From Oscillospiraceae bacterium (GTDB taxonomy: Bacteria; Bacillota; Clostridia; Oscillospirales; Ruminococcaceae), in assembly GCA_017483405.1 (NCBI GenBank), contig JAFUWP010000357.1, forward strand, positions 1 through 6,436: a stretch of DNA of 6,436 nt, read 5' to 3'. The notes below the pieces were generated by a model. The model saw only the letters and a program-made list of their open reading frames with translations. It ran no database searches and was not told the DNA's origin. How positions within the stretch are numbered: the stretch's first letter is position 1; each line of letters begins with the position of its first letter. The position numbers were made by a program, and so were the translations under genes. Shown here piece after piece: positions 5,343 through 6,436 of this stretch.

Positions 5343-6436
5343 ATGAAGAAGGTAATTTCTGCACTGACAGCCGCTACAATGGTAGCAAGTATGTCCGCAA
5401 GCGTAATGTCCGCATTTGCTGTTTACAATGAGAGTGACATCACTTTTTACATGAAAGCGAATCCGTCCTCCTATTATCTTACTGATGGCGACGGAATTAC
5501 AAGCAAGGTAGCTCAGACAGCTAATTTCACAGTATCTGAAGACGGAAAGACCGTTACATTTGCAAGCGCAGCTGACGCTGCCGGTGCAAAAATCGCTATC
5601 GACACATACGTTTCTATGCCCACTGAAAACCCGACAATCCAGAACATTCTGGGTCTGGTAACAACTGACAGCGAAATGATTCATTTCGGTGCTGGTTATG
5701 CAAAACTGGATGCTGCTGTATCTGGTGATGAAGCCGCTACTTATACTTATGCCGGCGGTAAAGAGGCAACTATCTCTCAGTTCGTAAATACATTCGGTAT
5801 TTACAAGAGAGGCAACTATGATGGCAACACCATGAATATGCAGCAGGAAGCTGTTGATGCAAGCATACTCAAGACTGGTGTAAGCGGCTATATCTGGAAC
5901 TGGGCTCCGTCTCTGAGCACAACCGTAACAACTGCAACTTTCCTCGGCGATACTTCTGATGCTTTCCCGATGACTGAATTCACAATCGCTCTGGATGATG
6001 CTATCACAGCAGGTACTTACACACTTGAATTTAACGATACTATTGTAAACCAGTGGGGTGATGCTCCGTATCTGTACATCAGCGACGGCGAAACTCAGTA
6101 CAAGCCTGGCAAGACAGAAGGTCTGACCATCGTTGTTGGCGGCGAAGAAGTAACAGAAACAGAAAAGGAAACCGAGAAGGAAACAGAAAAGGAAACTGAG
6201 AAGGAAACTGAGAAGGAAACAGAAAAGGAAACAGAATCTCAGCCTACTACTGAAAAGGAAGAACCGACTGTAATCGACGGCTACACCTGGAAGGTTGATG
6301 ATGTAGTATTTGAAAATCCGGATGCAAGCAACGAAGACAGCTATGTTGACCTGCCTATTCTGGTTTACAATGACCTCGGTATTTCCGGTGCACAGTTACG
6401 TATCCTCATCGACGGCAAGACCCTTGATGACCCAGA
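5343..6436 (+). CDS. scaA: Probable ScaA scaffoldin, N-terminal part (runs off the window)
   Basis: First 364 codons of a secreted protein, open at the right edge. The ATG follows AAAGGA (5326-5331) by 11 bases. The signal peptide is residues 1-26 (KK at 2-3, cleavage after AFA). Residues 27-266 form a beta-rich domain I do not recognise. Its end (M-T-E-F-T-I-A-L-D-D, then A-G-T-Y-T-L-E-F, closing with T-I-V-V-G-G) parallels the final strands of the ScaC cohesin (F-L-T-L-T-G, G-T-Y-D-V, V-V-V-G), so it may be a diverged cohesin-like module. Residues 272-299 are six ETEK repeats plus ETES, then a QPTTEKEEP linker. From about 310 a new module starts whose V-D-L-P-I-L-V-Y-N-D-L-G-I-S-G-A-Q-L pattern (340-353 region) matches the first strands of a cohesin. 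It is named scaA because this gene follows scaC in known R. flavefaciens clusters. The number of cohesins and the terminal dockerin are outside the window, so ScaB or another scaffoldin remains possible. Confidence 0.65.
   Translation, partial: MKKVISALTAATMVASMSASVMSAFAVYNESDITFYMKANPSSYYLTDGDGITSKVAQTANFTVSEDGKTVTFASAADAAGAKIAIDTYVSMPTENPTIQNILGLVTTDSEMIHFGAGYAKLDAAVSGDEAATYTYAGGKEATISQFVNTFGIYKRGNYDGNTMNMQQEAVDASILKTGVSGYIWNWAPSLSTTVTTATFLGDTSDAFPMTEFTIALDDAITAGTYTLEFNDTIVNQWGDAPYLYISDGETQYKPGKTEGLTIVVGGEEVTETEKETEKETEKETEKETEKETEKETESQPTTEKEEPTVIDGYTWKVDDVVFENPDASNEDSYVDLPILVYNDLGISGAQLRILIDGKTLDDP
6156..6239 (+). repeat. 12-base tandem repeat encoding (ETEK)6-ETES linker
   Basis: Seven in-frame 12-base units (the last ending in Ser) with only synonymous third-position variation among the first six (GAA/GAG, ACA/ACC/ACT). 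It encodes an alternating Glu/Thr/Lys stretch at residues 272-299 that separates the N-terminal domain from the first cohesin. It is a charged linker instead of the Pro/Thr-rich linkers usual in scaffoldins. Near-identical units make it a likely site of copy-number variation. Confidence 0.95.

Noticed and set aside
5337..5684. Minus-strand Cys-rich open frame antisense to the scaffoldin start
   Set aside because: Its Cys-rich character comes from reading Ala/Thr codons of the signal peptide and domain backwards. The sense frame has a signal peptide and ribosome site.

Overview
The window looks like chromosome of a cellulosome-producing Ruminococcus, closest in layout to Ruminococcus flavefaciens. 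The evidence is a small secreted protein made of one cohesin and one dockerin (ScaC-like adaptor), followed on the same strand by a second secreted scaffoldin-like gene (probable scaA) that runs off the right edge. This matches the published order scaC-scaA-scaB-cttA-scaE of the R. flavefaciens sca cluster. Moderate GC, AGGAGG-type ribosome sites and AT-rich promoters also fit a Firmicute.

Left half (1-2521, minus strand): a compact spore-germinant-receptor operon in the order GerA subunit, GerB permease subunit, GerC lipoprotein. The genes overlap by 17 and 14 bases and each has its own Shine-Dalgarno site, so they are probably translationally coupled. Only the first 26 codons of gerC lie in the window. 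It is notable because cellulolytic ruminococci are classically described as non-sporulating.

Middle (2522-3955): a divergent promoter region of about 150 bases, then a plus-strand lipoprotein of the CapA/PGA_cap metallophosphatase-like family. Several usual metal/catalytic positions in this protein are replaced.

Regulatory stretch (3956-4419): 464 bases without a convincing gene. It holds two good vegetative promoters (each with a 17-base spacer and a perfect TATAAT), several short dyads that include a recurring TTTG(C/T)ACAAA-like word, and a leader of about 130 bases ahead of a very strong ribosome site.

Right part (4420-6436): scaC, a 122-base gap with hairpins and perhaps a weak promoter, and the 5' part of a scaffoldin. 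The scaffoldin has a signal peptide, an unclassified N-terminal beta-rich domain of about 240 residues, an (ETEK)6 linker and the beginning of a cohesin. ScaC dockerins dock onto ScaA cohesins while the ScaC cohesin recruits another set of dockerin enzymes, so the two genes together encode part of the surface-bound cellulose-degrading complex. All family assignments are from reading the translated sequence. No database search was possible.
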